From DASRBO01 sp035653595 (lineage in GTDB: Bacteria; Actinomycetota; Acidimicrobiia; Acidimicrobiales; JAJPHE01): DNA of 15,422 bases. The notes under the pieces are model-generated. The model saw only the letters and a program-made list of their open reading frames with translations. It did not search any database and had not been told where the DNA came from. Positions 1 through 5,901 of this stretch are shown in pieces (position 1 is the first letter of the stretch; each line of letters opens with the position of its first letter). Both the position numbers and the translations under genes were made by a program. The stretch covers positions 1 through 15,422 of the forward strand of contig DASRBO010000177.1 of the NCBI GenBank assembly GCA_035653595.1, in the 5' to 3' direction.

Positions 1-273
1 CACGGTGGACACCCGACGGTCGATCGTGGACGGCGCCAGGCCGGTCTCCTCCAGATAGCGGACATAGAGCTCCAGCTGCGGCCGGTTGGCCGAAAGCACC
101 TCCAGACCGATCCCCTCGGCCCAGGCGAAGAAGGATCGCAGATCGTGGCGATAGGACTCCAGGGTCCTCCCCCGGTAACGGGCCAGGAAGGCAGCGGCAG
201 CCAACTCGGCAGGCGGGAGCATCTGGTGCAGTTCCAGGACCGTGGTGCTCGGTTCGACGGTGAAGGTTGTCAT
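1..273 (-). CDS. Tyrosine recombinase / phage-type integrase, N-terminal part (runs off the window)
   Basis: The first 91 codons are visible; the rest lies beyond the left edge. The ATG (complement of 271-273) follows a strong ribosome site (AGGAGGGACC-ATG). The product starts MTTFTVEPSTTVLELHQ and from about residue 28 shows the SAM-like core-binding domain of tyrosine recombinases: a YRGRTLESYRHDLRSFF-type helix, then AWAEGIGLEVL, and an STIDRRVSTV-type segment that in this family leads to the second helical pair. The catalytic R-H-R-Y domain is outside the window, so activity cannot be judged. Members of this family cut and rejoin DNA at att sites and are common at the edges of actinobacterial islands and plasmids. 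No att repeat was recognised. The text resembles actinobacterial phage-type integrases more than IntI or XerC/D. Confidence 0.88.
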   Translation of the reverse strand, partial: MTTFTVEPSTTVLELHQMLPPAELAAAAFLARYRGRTLESYRHDLRSFFAWAEGIGLEVLSANRPQLELYVRYLEETGLAPSTIDRRVSTV

Positions 274-501
274 GGTCCCTCCTTGGGATGGATAGACCAC
301 CCAGGGAATCGTCCGACCAGCGACGCGTCCACTGATGACTTCGAGAGCCTGGTGCTCACGCCCGGCGAAGTGAGGCGGCCCTACGAGCCCGGGACGACGG
401 CGATATTGGGACGCGGGTTCGAGGCACAGCAACACGCGATGCCACCGGGCCGCTGACCCAGGTGGGAGCCCCACCCGGCGGTCGGTCAGATCGCCACGTC
501 G

Positions 502-921
502 TCACTCCTCCAGGAGTAGACGCACCTCCTCGAAGGTCATCTCTGTAGGCCCGACGCCGGGCTCGCCCACGTAGCCGGTGACGCCGGGAACCGAGCGGAT
601 CATCGGCCAGGCCGAGGGGTCGCAATGAACCAGCACATAGTCAGATGATCGCGGGAGGGTCATGAGGCCGCCGAGCTCTTCCAGGCGATCGGCCTCGGCG
701 AAGGCTAACCGCAACTGGCGCGCCAGTGTCTCCGCGCCACCGTCCTCGGTATGCACCACCACCCACACGCGCTGGCCGTTCTGGAGGTCCGAATTGCTGA
801 GGGTCATCTGGTTCGTCTCCTTGGATCTGGCGAGGAGATCACGCCGAGTGGAGGCATAGGACTTCCTCAGCCGCTTCGCCCGCGCCCGTACCAGTGCTTT
901 GAAGTCCTTGTTCGCTGTCAC
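502..921 (-). CDS. NusG N-terminal (NGN)-like domain protein with an extra N-terminal helical module
   Basis: A 139-residue protein if it starts at the GTG at 921, which has a good ribosome site (GGGAGGA, 8 nt upstream). Residues 5-32 form a basic helical module (K5, F7, K8, L10, R12, R14, A15, S21, Y22, R26, L29, L30) also found at the start of the malate-dehydrogenase-like protein at 9743-10834. Residues from about 48 resemble the NGN domain of NusG: a WVVVHTEDGG strand, a helix, then YVLVHCD, WPMIRSVPGVTGYVG and a closing EVRLLLEE helix, matching NusG's YVLVEM...WHLVRxTPxVTGFVG...EEVExIL. There is no KOW domain, and a typical NusG is longer. An in-frame ATG at 807 also has a strong ribosome site (AAGGAGA), so a 101-residue NGN-only form may be made. 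NusG proteins bind the RNA polymerase clamp; whether this one does is inference. Confidence 0.72.
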   Translation of the reverse strand: MTANKDFKALVRARAKRLRKSYASTRRDLLARSKETNQMTLSNSDLQNGQRVWVVVHTEDGGAETLARQLRLAFAEADRLEELGGLMTLPRSSDYVLVHCDPSAWPMIRSVPGVTGYVGEPGVGPTEMTFEEVRLLLEE

Positions 922-1300
922 TCTCGGTGTCCTCCCAAGCCCTCGACCGAGCCCCAGCACCTCGTCCGAGGACGGACACACCGACAGCGGCTCCAGGGGA
1001 TCTGCTCCCCTTTGCCTCGTTGTGGGCGCGGCTGGGAGGCGTCCTCAAGGTCAGGCGGTGGGCCCCGCTCGGCCACCATGCTTCCCCGGGGGAACGAGCC
1101 TGTCAAGACCTCGCGACCGCGACGGTCTTCCACAATCCGCGGGATACCAGCCCGAAACCGGATACGCCGAGGCCACTCCAACCGCCGAATGACTCCGACT
1201 CGGTAACTGGGCCCCTCCCAGTCCTGCTCCTGATGTGCGGGCACCAAACAACGGGGTTCGGCTGAGGTCAAGATGTTGGTCTGTGCCGACGCTTCGGACG
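922..1300. other. Intergenic region between divergent genes, with a candidate minus-strand promoter
   Basis: No convincing gene is seen on either strand. On the minus strand TTGACA (complement of 1101-1106) is followed after 17 nt by AAGCAT (complement of 1078-1083), a weak -10. The spacer contains a perfect palindrome, TTCCCC-G-GGGGAA (1082-1094), where an operator could lie. If real, this would drive the NGN-like gene with a leader of about 150 nt. The thioredoxin-like gene on the plus strand must also start from here, but no clear plus promoter is visible. Confidence 0.35.
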
Positions 1301-1777
1301 GTGTCCCATCTGGTCGACGACTTCAACTTGTTCCAGGGCCAGAACCGGCTGTTGGCAGTGGTCTCTCCGACCTGCCCGGGCTGCCAGGAGACGGCGCGCC
1401 TGGTCACGGACGCCCTCGTGGCGCATCCCAGCGCTCCGGTGCTCGCTCTGTTCCTGTGGATGGGCATCTTGCCCGACGACAACCCGACCGAGGCCCATGC
1501 CCAAGCAGGACTGTTGGGGCCGGAACGACGCCTTCGGCACTACTGGGAGGGGGAAGGGTGGTCCGTCTCCTCGGCCCTCAGACCCGTCCTCGGCATCGGA
1601 GATCTGGATCCGGCCCGGAGTGCGTGGGACGTGTGCCTCCACTTTCCTGCCGGGGTCCGCTGGGAGGATGAGCCTCCCATCCCCGAGGGTTGGGTGTGCA
1701 ACACCAGGTACGATCCTGGCGGCGACTCTTTTGGCCGGATTAGCGCGGGGCTCCTGGGGCGCTGGCTCGATGGCTGA
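1301..1777 (+). CDS. Thioredoxin-like CxxC protein of unknown function
   Basis: Beginning at the GTG at 1301 the product has 158 residues. A strand followed by SPTCPGCQ (Cys25 and Cys28) is the CxxC pair at the start of the first helix of a thioredoxin fold. It continues with LFLWMGILPDDNPTEA, a segment RLRHYWEGEGWSVSSALRPVLG and WDVCLHFPAGVRWEDEPPIPEGW. This matches a family of small redox-like proteins of unknown role whose hallmark is HYWDG...AWDVYLLYGPGVRW...PPxPxxWMHQ. There is no signal peptide, so a cytosolic location is likely. The start is uncertain: an in-frame ATG at 1235 would add 22 residues that do not look conserved, and neither start has a strong ribosome site. The neighbours do not suggest a substrate. 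The call rests on motif order only. Confidence 0.7.
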   Translation: MSHLVDDFNLFQGQNRLLAVVSPTCPGCQETARLVTDALVAHPSAPVLALFLWMGILPDDNPTEAHAQAGLLGPERRLRHYWEGEGWSVSSALRPVLGIGDLDPARSAWDVCLHFPAGVRWEDEPPIPEGWVCNTRYDPGGDSFGRISAGLLGRWLDG

Positions 1778-2137
1778 CCTCGCTTGTCGTTCGGTCATCC
1801 GCACCCGCTCAGCTGCCGGCGGCAAGGGCGCCGTGGGTGCTCCAGTCGGACCACTCGATGGTGTCGCCTGGACCCGGCGGTCGGGGCGCCCAGGCCTCCG
1901 ACGGAGTCCGATCTTCGATGATTGCACCCGGGCCGGAGGAGAGATCGATATGGGTAGATGATTCGGGCCAACTGGTCATCCCAGGGTGGCGCCGGCCCGC
2001 CGCCCTCTGTTCGGCTCGAGGACGACCGCCCGGGCACATACTGACTTGGTCACGCGCGCGGGTGCCACACCCTTCCGAGGTAGCCGCCGCTCTGCTCCAA
2101 TTGACTAAGGTCCGCTCGGCCAATGCAAGGGGTGGCG
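1778..2137. other. Intergenic region with at most a doubtful 56-residue ORF
   Basis: No supported gene. A minus-strand ORF at 1809-1979 would encode 56 residues (begins MTSWPESSTHIDLSS and contains DTIEWSDWSTHGALAAG). Its composition is not obviously shadow-like, but it has no ribosome site and no family I recognise. On the plus strand a strong GGAGGAGA lies before an ATG at 1950 that opens only a three-codon frame (ATG GGT AGA TGA). These are recorded as curiosities, not genes. Confidence 0.25.
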
Positions 2138-2703
2138 ATGCCGGAAGGTGGTTCGTTCATAACAGCCGAGGGTCGACTGGCATCGGGCGTCAGCGAGAGC
2201 TATCGAAGCCAGTCCCAGCAACTCGCCGCCCTGCTGTGGGCACGGGCTACTCCGGAGGTCTGGTCTGCCGTGCGCGATCACGCTCAAGGCGCAGCCAGAG
2301 ACCTTGATGACAATCATGTCGGCACTGAGCACATCACACTCGCCATATATATCGAGTCGGTGACAACCCAGCGAAGCGCACACTCGAAGGACTCGGTGTG
2401 ACCCAGGATGTCTACAAGTCGGTGCTCGACTCCGAGCCAGGGCCGAGTCCTTCGGGACCGATCCCCTACACCATCCGGGCGGCCATGATTGCAGGCCTGG
2501 CGGTGTCCGAGGCCGATCGACTCGGTTCCGAGCGCGTCGGGCTCGAGCACCTCTTGTTGGGAGTTATACGCGAAGCCGAGCGATGGGACCAGGACCACGC
2601 CTGGGGGCCCCAGCATCTGCGCAATGCCGCGATCCGTGCTGGCCATTCGGTCGATGAGATCGAATCCGCCCTGATGTCGGCAGTAGGGCAGGGTCCCACA
2701 TAG
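2138..2703 (+). pseudogene. Double Clp N-terminal (Clp_N) repeat protein, broken by a -1 frameshift
   Basis: The ATG at 2138 has a ribosome site (AAGGGG, 5-6 nt away). The first frame gives about 74 residues with one Clp_N-type repeat (VWSAVRDHAQGAARDLDDNH, VGTEHITLAIYIES) and then runs to a stop at 2399-2401. The natural continuation is in another frame from 2359: GDNPAKRTLEGLGV, which is how a Clp_N repeat normally ends (EGDNPAxRxLRxLGV). It continues through a linker to a second repeat (IRAAMIAGLAVSEADRLGSE, VGLEHLLLGVIRE) and stops at 2701-2703. Joined, the protein would be about 188 residues, the size of stand-alone Clp_N proteins, with no AAA+ motor. Such domains bind adaptors or substrates of Clp proteases. 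One missing base near 2357-2360 explains the break; decay or sequencing error are both possible. No slippery heptamer for programmed shifting is seen. Confidence 0.75.
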
Positions 2704-2714
2704 GTTCTATGGCG

Positions 2715-2740
2715 ACGGGAACACCGGTTGGCGTTCCCGT
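2715..2740 (+). terminator. Hairpin after the Clp_N gene
   Basis: ACGGGAAC (2715-2722) and GTTCCCGT (2733-2740) pair perfectly over 8 bp around a 10-nt loop, 11 nt after the stop codon. The following TCGTCCTCGT is not a proper U-tract, so intrinsic termination would be weak in vitro. Actinobacterial terminators often lack U-tracts. Confidence 0.5.
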
Positions 2741-2950
2741 TCGTCCTCGTGCCAGCCGGGCGGCCAAGGCTAACTCATCGTGCAATTTCGCGGGCCAGGG
2801 CCCCCGACCTCGGAAGCCATGGCTGACGGGCACCTTGTTGTCAAGCAGTCGCAGGCGGGCACCGGCGACGGACCGCGGCGTTTGCTAGGGGCGGGCGACC
2901 CTCTGACTCCCCGGCCCGTAGGGTCCTTCCCGGCGCCCGAATCCGGGTTA

Positions 2951-3229
2951 TCAGCTCTTCTTCTCTGTCTGGTGCTCGGCAAGGACGTCGGCGATCACCC
3001 GGCGGCACTGGCGGGTGTGGGGCGGGTTCGCATCGGGATAGCGGGCCACGATGTACAGCGCCCACCAGAGGGCCCACCCGCGGCCCCGGACCCAGGTGTC
3101 GCGCTCCACGGGTAGGTGATTGCGGAAGGCCCGACGACTGTCCCCCTCGAGGAAGGTCCAGGCAATGACGGTGTCACGCGCGGGGTCGCCCACGGCCGAG
3201 GCTCCGAAGTCGATGACCGCGCTGGGAAC
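2951..3229 (-). pseudogene. C-terminal fragment of an aminoglycoside phosphotransferase-family protein
   Basis: Reading on the minus strand, about 92 residues match the C-terminal half of APH-fold kinases. They start at SAVIDFGASAVGDPARD, which holds the DFG-like Mg-binding Asp, and continue with TVIAWTFLEGDSRRAF, LPVERDTWVRGRGWALWWAL and a final VIADVLAEH helix. This is the usual ending of the actinobacterial phosphotransferase group with GDPAxDLVIAWTF and TWARGRGWALWKAL. The N-terminal lobe and the catalytic HGDxxxxN loop are missing upstream in this orientation. The open frame continues to 3334, but the sequence there does not look like APH. The missing HGD loop lies about 90 bp away on the opposite strand (3320-3379). 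The fragment cannot be an active kinase. Confidence 0.78.
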
Positions 3230-3319
3230 ATCCCAGGCACCAGCGCCACCACGACGCTGTCCACCACCCGAAAGGCCACGCCCAACATCGCCAGAATGCG
3301 AACGGCCTTCAGCGGCCGT

Positions 3320-3379
3320 TCGGTATGGGTCCACGGAGATGTTGCCCCCGCCAACCTCTTAGTCAGGGATGGTCATCTG
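3320..3379 (+). pseudogene. Catalytic-loop fragment of an aminoglycoside phosphotransferase, on the opposite strand
   Basis: Twenty plus-strand codons read SVWVHGDVAPANLLVRDGHL, a near-perfect APH catalytic loop (HGD, then P and N, then LLV...G.L). In an intact enzyme the next residues would be AVIDFG. Those are absent here but present on the other strand at about 3220. The open frame runs 3116-3526, but outside this stretch it is not convincing APH; downstream text (LVEVIGGLCPAVGLAS) could be a very decayed second Mg-binding loop. The simplest reading is that this piece and the fragment at 2951-3229 belonged to one gene and that a segment of about 150 bp was inverted. Two separate remnants are the alternative. 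Confidence 0.7.
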
Positions 3380-3630
3380 AGGGCACCGGCCCGGCCCCTT
3401 GTCGAGGTCATCGGCGGGCTCTGTCCAGCAGTCGGTCTGGCCAGCCGGTGGCTCTACAGCCGGAAGGGCAGAGGACCCTGGGATGTCGGGGCCTTGCTCG
3501 AGGTCACTCCCGGCGAGGGTGACTGAGCGGGGAACAGGTCGGCGCGCGCTTCGGTGGGCGCCCGGGGAGCGACTCAGCCCGGATTGGCCGTACTCTCGGC
3601 CAGGGCCTGTCTCCGACCTCCAGCAATCCG

Positions 3631-3702
3631 CTTGACACAGTGTAAAGTGCAATTTACATTGGCGGCGTGTCAAGTAAACGCTACATTCTGGCTGCTGGCC
3701 TG
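3631..3702 (+). repeat. Direct repeat, copy 1 (promoter, dyads and first 12 codons)
   Basis: Matches 4359-4431 across the promoter, both palindromes and the signal-peptide start (GCTACAT-TCTGGCT against GCTACAT-CCTGGCT). Divergence is visible at third codon positions and in the spacer, so it is an old duplication rather than a fresh one. Confidence 0.75.
3632..3660 (+). promoter_or_regulatory. Leaderless promoter, copy 1, overlapped by a TGTAAA-N6-TTTACA palindrome
   Basis: TTGACA (3632-3637), a 17-nt spacer and TACATT (3655-3660) make a near-consensus promoter. The start codon GTG follows only 6 nt later (3667). Inside it TGTAAA (3641-3646) and TTTACA (3653-3658) form a dyad that covers the spacer and the -10, a place where a bound repressor would block polymerase. 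A second, outer pair is CTTGACAC (3631-3638) with GTGTCAAG (3667-3674), the latter lying in the first codons. The same arrangement recurs at 4359-4403. The regulator is unknown; the XRE protein at 5278-5496 is the nearest candidate. Confidence 0.7.
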
Positions 3703-3783
3703 AAGATATCGCCGGTGTTCCTCCGATGTTTCCTGCCATCGCCGTGAGCCCCACAGTACCTATTCAAAGTCTTCGGCTCTTAA
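3667..3783 (+). pseudogene. Internally deleted, decayed paralogue of the secreted protein at 4396-5064
   Basis: From the GTG at 3667 the first codons read MSSKRYILAAGL, matching MSRTRYILATGL of the intact gene. A single-base deletion then shifts the frame, and the signal-peptide end continues as FPAIAVSPT (intact copy: LPAVAVSRA). After that the whole mature domain is gone. The remnant resumes with the last residues and stop, FKVFGS-TAA at 3763-3783 (intact copy: FRVFGS-TGA). Bases beyond the stop still resemble those after 5064. About 115 bp therefore represent a gene of about 670 bp. In-frame translation from the GTG ends at a TGA (3745-3747), so only a 26-residue peptide could be made. This is a tandem duplicate that collapsed while keeping its promoter. 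Confidence 0.75.
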
Positions 3784-3994
3784 CCTCGGAGATGGAGCAC
3801 GACCGAGAAGGACGCCTTCTGCGGAAGTCGGCCGACCGATCTTCAGAGCTGACGACTCCGCATGCCAGTCTTCCGCGTCCTCGTTCTGAGCTTGACCGCA
3901 CACCTGACGGTCGATCCGGCGCATTCCGATGCCCACGGGCGCTCGACCGGGTGTTCATGGCACCTGGGTCAGGCTCGCCAGAGGACGAATCTCG

Positions 3995-4156
3995 ATGAGA
4001 CTATCGCGTGCCTCAGGACAAGACGCATTTCTGGTGATCGGACTCGCCTTCATTGCCCTCGGTGCGGTGGGTCAAACTGCCTTTCTTTACCTTGGCATTC
4101 CCTTAGCACTCATCGGGGTGGTCACAAAGGTCAGGCGTAAACAGATCGGTCAGTGA
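3995..4156 (+). CDS. Small two-TM membrane protein, hypothetical
   Basis: A 53-residue protein starting at the ATG at 3995, with GAGGA 9 nt upstream. An in-frame ATG at 3929 exists, but the extra residues look non-coding. After a short polar start (MRLSRASGQDA) come two hydrophobic stretches, FLVIGLAFIALGAV and FLYLGIPLALIGVV, ending in a basic tail (TKVRRKQIGQ). Two TM helices with both ends inside fits the positive charges. Similar short FLxIGIxFxxIG proteins of unknown role are widespread near XRE-type regulators and small membrane proteins. It lies between the two copies of the duplicated module, about 210 bp after the collapsed copy. No motif suggests a biochemical role. Confidence 0.62.
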   Translation: MRLSRASGQDAFLVIGLAFIALGAVGQTAFLYLGIPLALIGVVTKVRRKQIGQ

Positions 4157-4314
4157 GGGTTCCGCTTGCTGCCCTGATCCGTACGCGCCGGCCAGCAGGG
4201 ACTGCCGGTAGTGCAGGCGCCCATGAAGTGCGGATACGGCCGGTTGATGTCGCCCAGCCGGTTGAGCTCCCCGTCGGGGATGCGTTTCAGGCGGACGTGC
4301 TCGAGGTGGGAAGG
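4150..4314 (-). other. Coding-like remnant of unknown origin
   Basis: On the minus strand an open frame without a start codon reads HLEHVRLKRIPDGELNRLG, then DINRPYPHFMGACTTGSPCWP, and stops at 4150-4152. The amino-acid composition is unlike a random shadow of this GC-rich DNA, which would be rich in R, P, A and G. It could be the tail of a lost gene, perhaps from a mobile element, but I recognise no family. Confidence 0.25.
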
Positions 4315-4321
4315 GGGGCAT

Positions 4322-4357
4322 GGTGTTGTCCCGAAAAGGAAACACCTCCCTTGTTTT
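4322..4357 (+). terminator. Possible terminator upstream of the secreted-protein promoter
   Basis: GGTGTT (4322-4327) pairs with AACACC (4341-4346) around a 13-nt loop, followed by a T-rich stretch (TCCCTTGTTTT). It would isolate the promoter at 4360 from upstream transcription. The 6-bp stem makes it weak. Confidence 0.35.
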
Positions 4358-4358
4358 C

Positions 4359-4431
4359 CTTGACATCGAATGTAACGTATGCTTTACATTAGCAGATGTC
4401 AAGAACACGCTACATCCTGGCTACCGGGCTG
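4359..4431 (+). repeat. Direct repeat, copy 2 (promoter, dyads and first 12 codons)
   Basis: Partner of 3631-3702. It lies in front of the intact secreted-protein gene. The distance between copies is about 728 bp, close to one full gene with flanks plus the small membrane-protein gene. Confidence 0.75.
4360..4390 (+). promoter_or_regulatory. Leaderless promoter, copy 2, inside nested dyads
   Basis: TTGACA (4360-4365) is followed by TACATT (4385-4390), a 19-nt spacer against 17 nt in copy 1. The ATG comes 5 nt later. AATGTAA (4369-4375) and TTACATT (4384-4390) are perfect inverted arms. CTTGACATC (4359-4367) and GATGTCAAG (4395-4403) are a second perfect outer pair, the latter covering the start codon. 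The layout matches 3631-3674. Confidence 0.7.
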
Positions 4432-5064
4432 GGGACGGCGCTTGCCCTTGTGGGATCTCTGCCTGCGGTCGCCGTCAGCCGGGCCGGCCCGCATTTGGAC
4501 CAGCGGTGCGACGTCGACACCGCCCCCGTCCAAGCATGGGCTTGGTATGCCGAGAGCCAATCATTCACGCCGGCGGTCGCTTCGCTGTCTCGGGTGGAGG
4601 TCAAGCTGTCGTTCGTGACCGACGTCAGGACGACGCTCCGGGCTCGGCTCGTCCTTCACCCTGGCGGGGACCTACCTGCGGGCTACGGGAGCGGGGGGAT
4701 CGTCGTTGAGAACCTCGCTGTCCACGTGAGCGGCCGGGCAGGAGGATTGCAGTGGGTTCCGATCGTCTTTCCGAGTCCCGTGGCGGTCGTGTCCTTGCCG
4801 GGCACCGGTACCTACTCAATTGACATCGACCTGCCTATCGAACCCGACGTGGCACCCTACGGGGCACGGATCGGCTGGTACGCCTGCGGGGCGGCGTACA
4901 CGCGAGGTCGAGGTCACTTCCCCCTGAGCGCTGACTCCTTCCGACGACAGGCGGCCAACGGCGGCATGTCGTGGCTGCCCACCTCCACCTCCACCCAGCC
5001 TGTCGCCGATGAGCCCACCACGGGCTATACGGACTCGTTCGAGTTCAGAGTCTTCGGCTCCTGA
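4396..5064 (+). CDS. Secreted protein of unknown function (signal peptide, beta-rich)
   Basis: 222 residues starting at the ATG that lies 5 nt after the -10 of the promoter at 4360-4390, so the mRNA is probably leaderless; there is no ribosome site. The N-terminus is a classical signal peptide: basic MSRTR, hydrophobic YILATGLGTALALVGSLP, cleavage probably near AVAVSRAG. The mature part alternates short hydrophobic strands (VEVKLSFV, ARLVLHPG, GIVVENLAV, TYSIDIDLP) with Gly/Pro/Ser turns, as in a beta-sandwich. It has two cysteines (QRCDVD and YACGAA) that could form a disulphide outside the cell, and ends FEFRVFGS. I recognise no family. A collapsed copy of the same gene and promoter lies 730 bp upstream. 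The palindrome over the promoter predicts control by a dimeric repressor. Confidence 0.72.
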   Translation: MSRTRYILATGLGTALALVGSLPAVAVSRAGPHLDQRCDVDTAPVQAWAWYAESQSFTPAVASLSRVEVKLSFVTDVRTTLRARLVLHPGGDLPAGYGSGGIVVENLAVHVSGRAGGLQWVPIVFPSPVAVVSLPGTGTYSIDIDLPIEPDVAPYGARIGWYACGAAYTRGRGHFPLSADSFRRQAANGGMSWLPTSTSTQPVADEPTTGYTDSFEFRVFGS

Positions 5065-5199
5065 TCTCCGGGCCAGACAACCGAGAGGCGCGCAGTAGGC
5101 ACTCCGGCCGAGCGACTCGTTGACCGTGACTCGGCATGCAATTCCTCGCCTCCCATCGGTCGGGGCTACGCACTCCTGGCGGTCGCATCCGCCGCGAGC

Positions 5200-5218
5200 C
5201 TCGCCGAAACTCGGCGAG
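5200..5218. terminator. Hairpin between convergent genes
   Basis: CTCGCCGA (5200-5207), AAC, TCGGCGAG (5211-5218) is a perfect 8-bp stem with a 3-nt loop. It sits between the end of the secreted-protein gene (5064) and the end of the XRE gene (5278), so it can serve both strands. There is no U-tract on either side. Confidence 0.5.
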
Positions 5219-5277
5219 CCTTGGGTCACAAGCGATCGTCCCCTAGCGATTGCGCGCCTGGCTGGCGTTGTCACGCC

Positions 5278-5496
5278 CTAGGGTCTGAAGACCTCCTCGA
5301 CCGTTGCTCCGAATAGGTCGGCGATCTGGAAGGCGAGGCGTAGGCTGGGCTCCCATCGGCCGGCTTCCAAGGCGTTGACCGTTTGTCGCGACACTTCGAG
5401 CTTCGCGGCCAGATCCGCTTGCGTCCACCCACGTTCCCGGCGCAGCGACCTAAGGCGATTCCCGGCTTCATCAGTCCTTGTGCGTGACAAGACCAC
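5278..5496 (-). CDS. XRE-family helix-turn-helix regulator (YozG-like)
   Basis: About 72 residues, almost entirely one HTH: NRLRSLRRERGWTQADLAAK, then LEVSRQTVNALEAGRWEPSL, then AFQIADLFGATVEEVFRP. This is the hallmark of the YozG/Xre subgroup (LRxERGWTQxxLAxxLxVSRQTVNxxExGRxxPSLxLAFxIAxLFxxxxEExF). Such proteins bind short palindromes as dimers and usually regulate a membrane-protein partner beside them. Here the gene overlaps the end of the membrane-protein gene by 26 nt in another frame, which indicates one mRNA and coupled translation. The start is uncertain: GTG at 5496 and TTG at 5490 are possible, with no clear ribosome site. The TGTAAA/TTTACA palindromes at 3641 and 4369 are attractive but untested targets. 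Confidence 0.88.
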   Translation of the reverse strand: MVLSRTRTDEAGNRLRSLRRERGWTQADLAAKLEVSRQTVNALEAGRWEPSLRLAFQIADLFGATVEEVFRP

Positions 5497-5866
5497 CTAC
5501 CATCCACAGGGTTCCCATCAGCACCCATACCCAGTACATGTCGAGCCGATAGGCACCCGCTCGTTCCAATAAGCCATAGGCGACCGTGATGATGGCAGTC
5601 CAACAAAAGGCGAAGGCGAAGGTGCGTAGGAGGTGGTCCGGCATCCGCTCATCTATCTGGCGGAGGTACTCAGACACCACCTTGGCGCCCCCGACGAAGG
5701 GAAGGGCCGGTAGCACGGCCAGCAGGTACTTCCACGAGCCGTGGACATGCGGCAACAGGAAGAACACCGGTAAGGAGATCACCACGTAGGCGGCGCACGC
5801 CACAGCCATGCGGACGCGGTACTGGCGGGACCAGCGCCGCTCTGGTAAGTCAACGGTTGAACCCAT
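5471..5866 (-). CDS. Four-TM membrane protein, partner of the XRE regulator
   Basis: 131 residues from the ATG at 5866. The frame is open upstream to 5980, but the promoter TTGACA-N17-TTGGAT (5873-5901, minus) ends 6 nt before this ATG, so I take this as a leaderless start. A polar, basic N-terminus (to about residue 19) precedes four hydrophobic segments: VACAAYVVISLPVFFLL, YLLAVLPALPFVGG, FAFAFCWTAIITVAYGLL and YWVWVLMGTLWMVGGLV. A conserved-looking acidic/basic loop (SEYLRQIDERMPDHLLR) joins the second and third. Small membrane proteins of this kind are often encoded beside YozG-like regulators; their role is not known to me. The last 26 nt overlap the regulator gene. Confidence 0.75.
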   Translation of the reverse strand: MGSTVDLPERRWSRQYRVRMAVACAAYVVISLPVFFLLPHVHGSWKYLLAVLPALPFVGGAKVVSEYLRQIDERMPDHLLRTFAFAFCWTAIITVAYGLLERAGAYRLDMYWVWVLMGTLWMVGGLVTHKD

Positions 5867-5872
5867 AGCGGT

Positions 5873-5901
5873 ATCCAAAGCGATCCTTCCACCGATGTCA
5901 A
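5873..5901 (-). promoter_or_regulatory. Leaderless promoter of the membrane-protein/XRE operon
   Basis: On the minus strand TTGACA (5896-5901), 17 nt, then TTGGAT (5873-5878), and the ATG at 5866 six nt further on. The geometry equals that of copy 1 at 3632-3660, and the bases after TTGACA (TCG) equal those of copy 2. The clear TGTAA/TTACA palindrome is not present here; only a loose resemblance (GTGGAA...TTTGGAT) remains. Confidence 0.5.

Noticed and set aside
405..440. GGTTCGAGGCAC resembling a tRNA T-loop
   Set aside because: The flanking bases do not form a T-stem, and no anticodon arm or acceptor stem could be folded around it.
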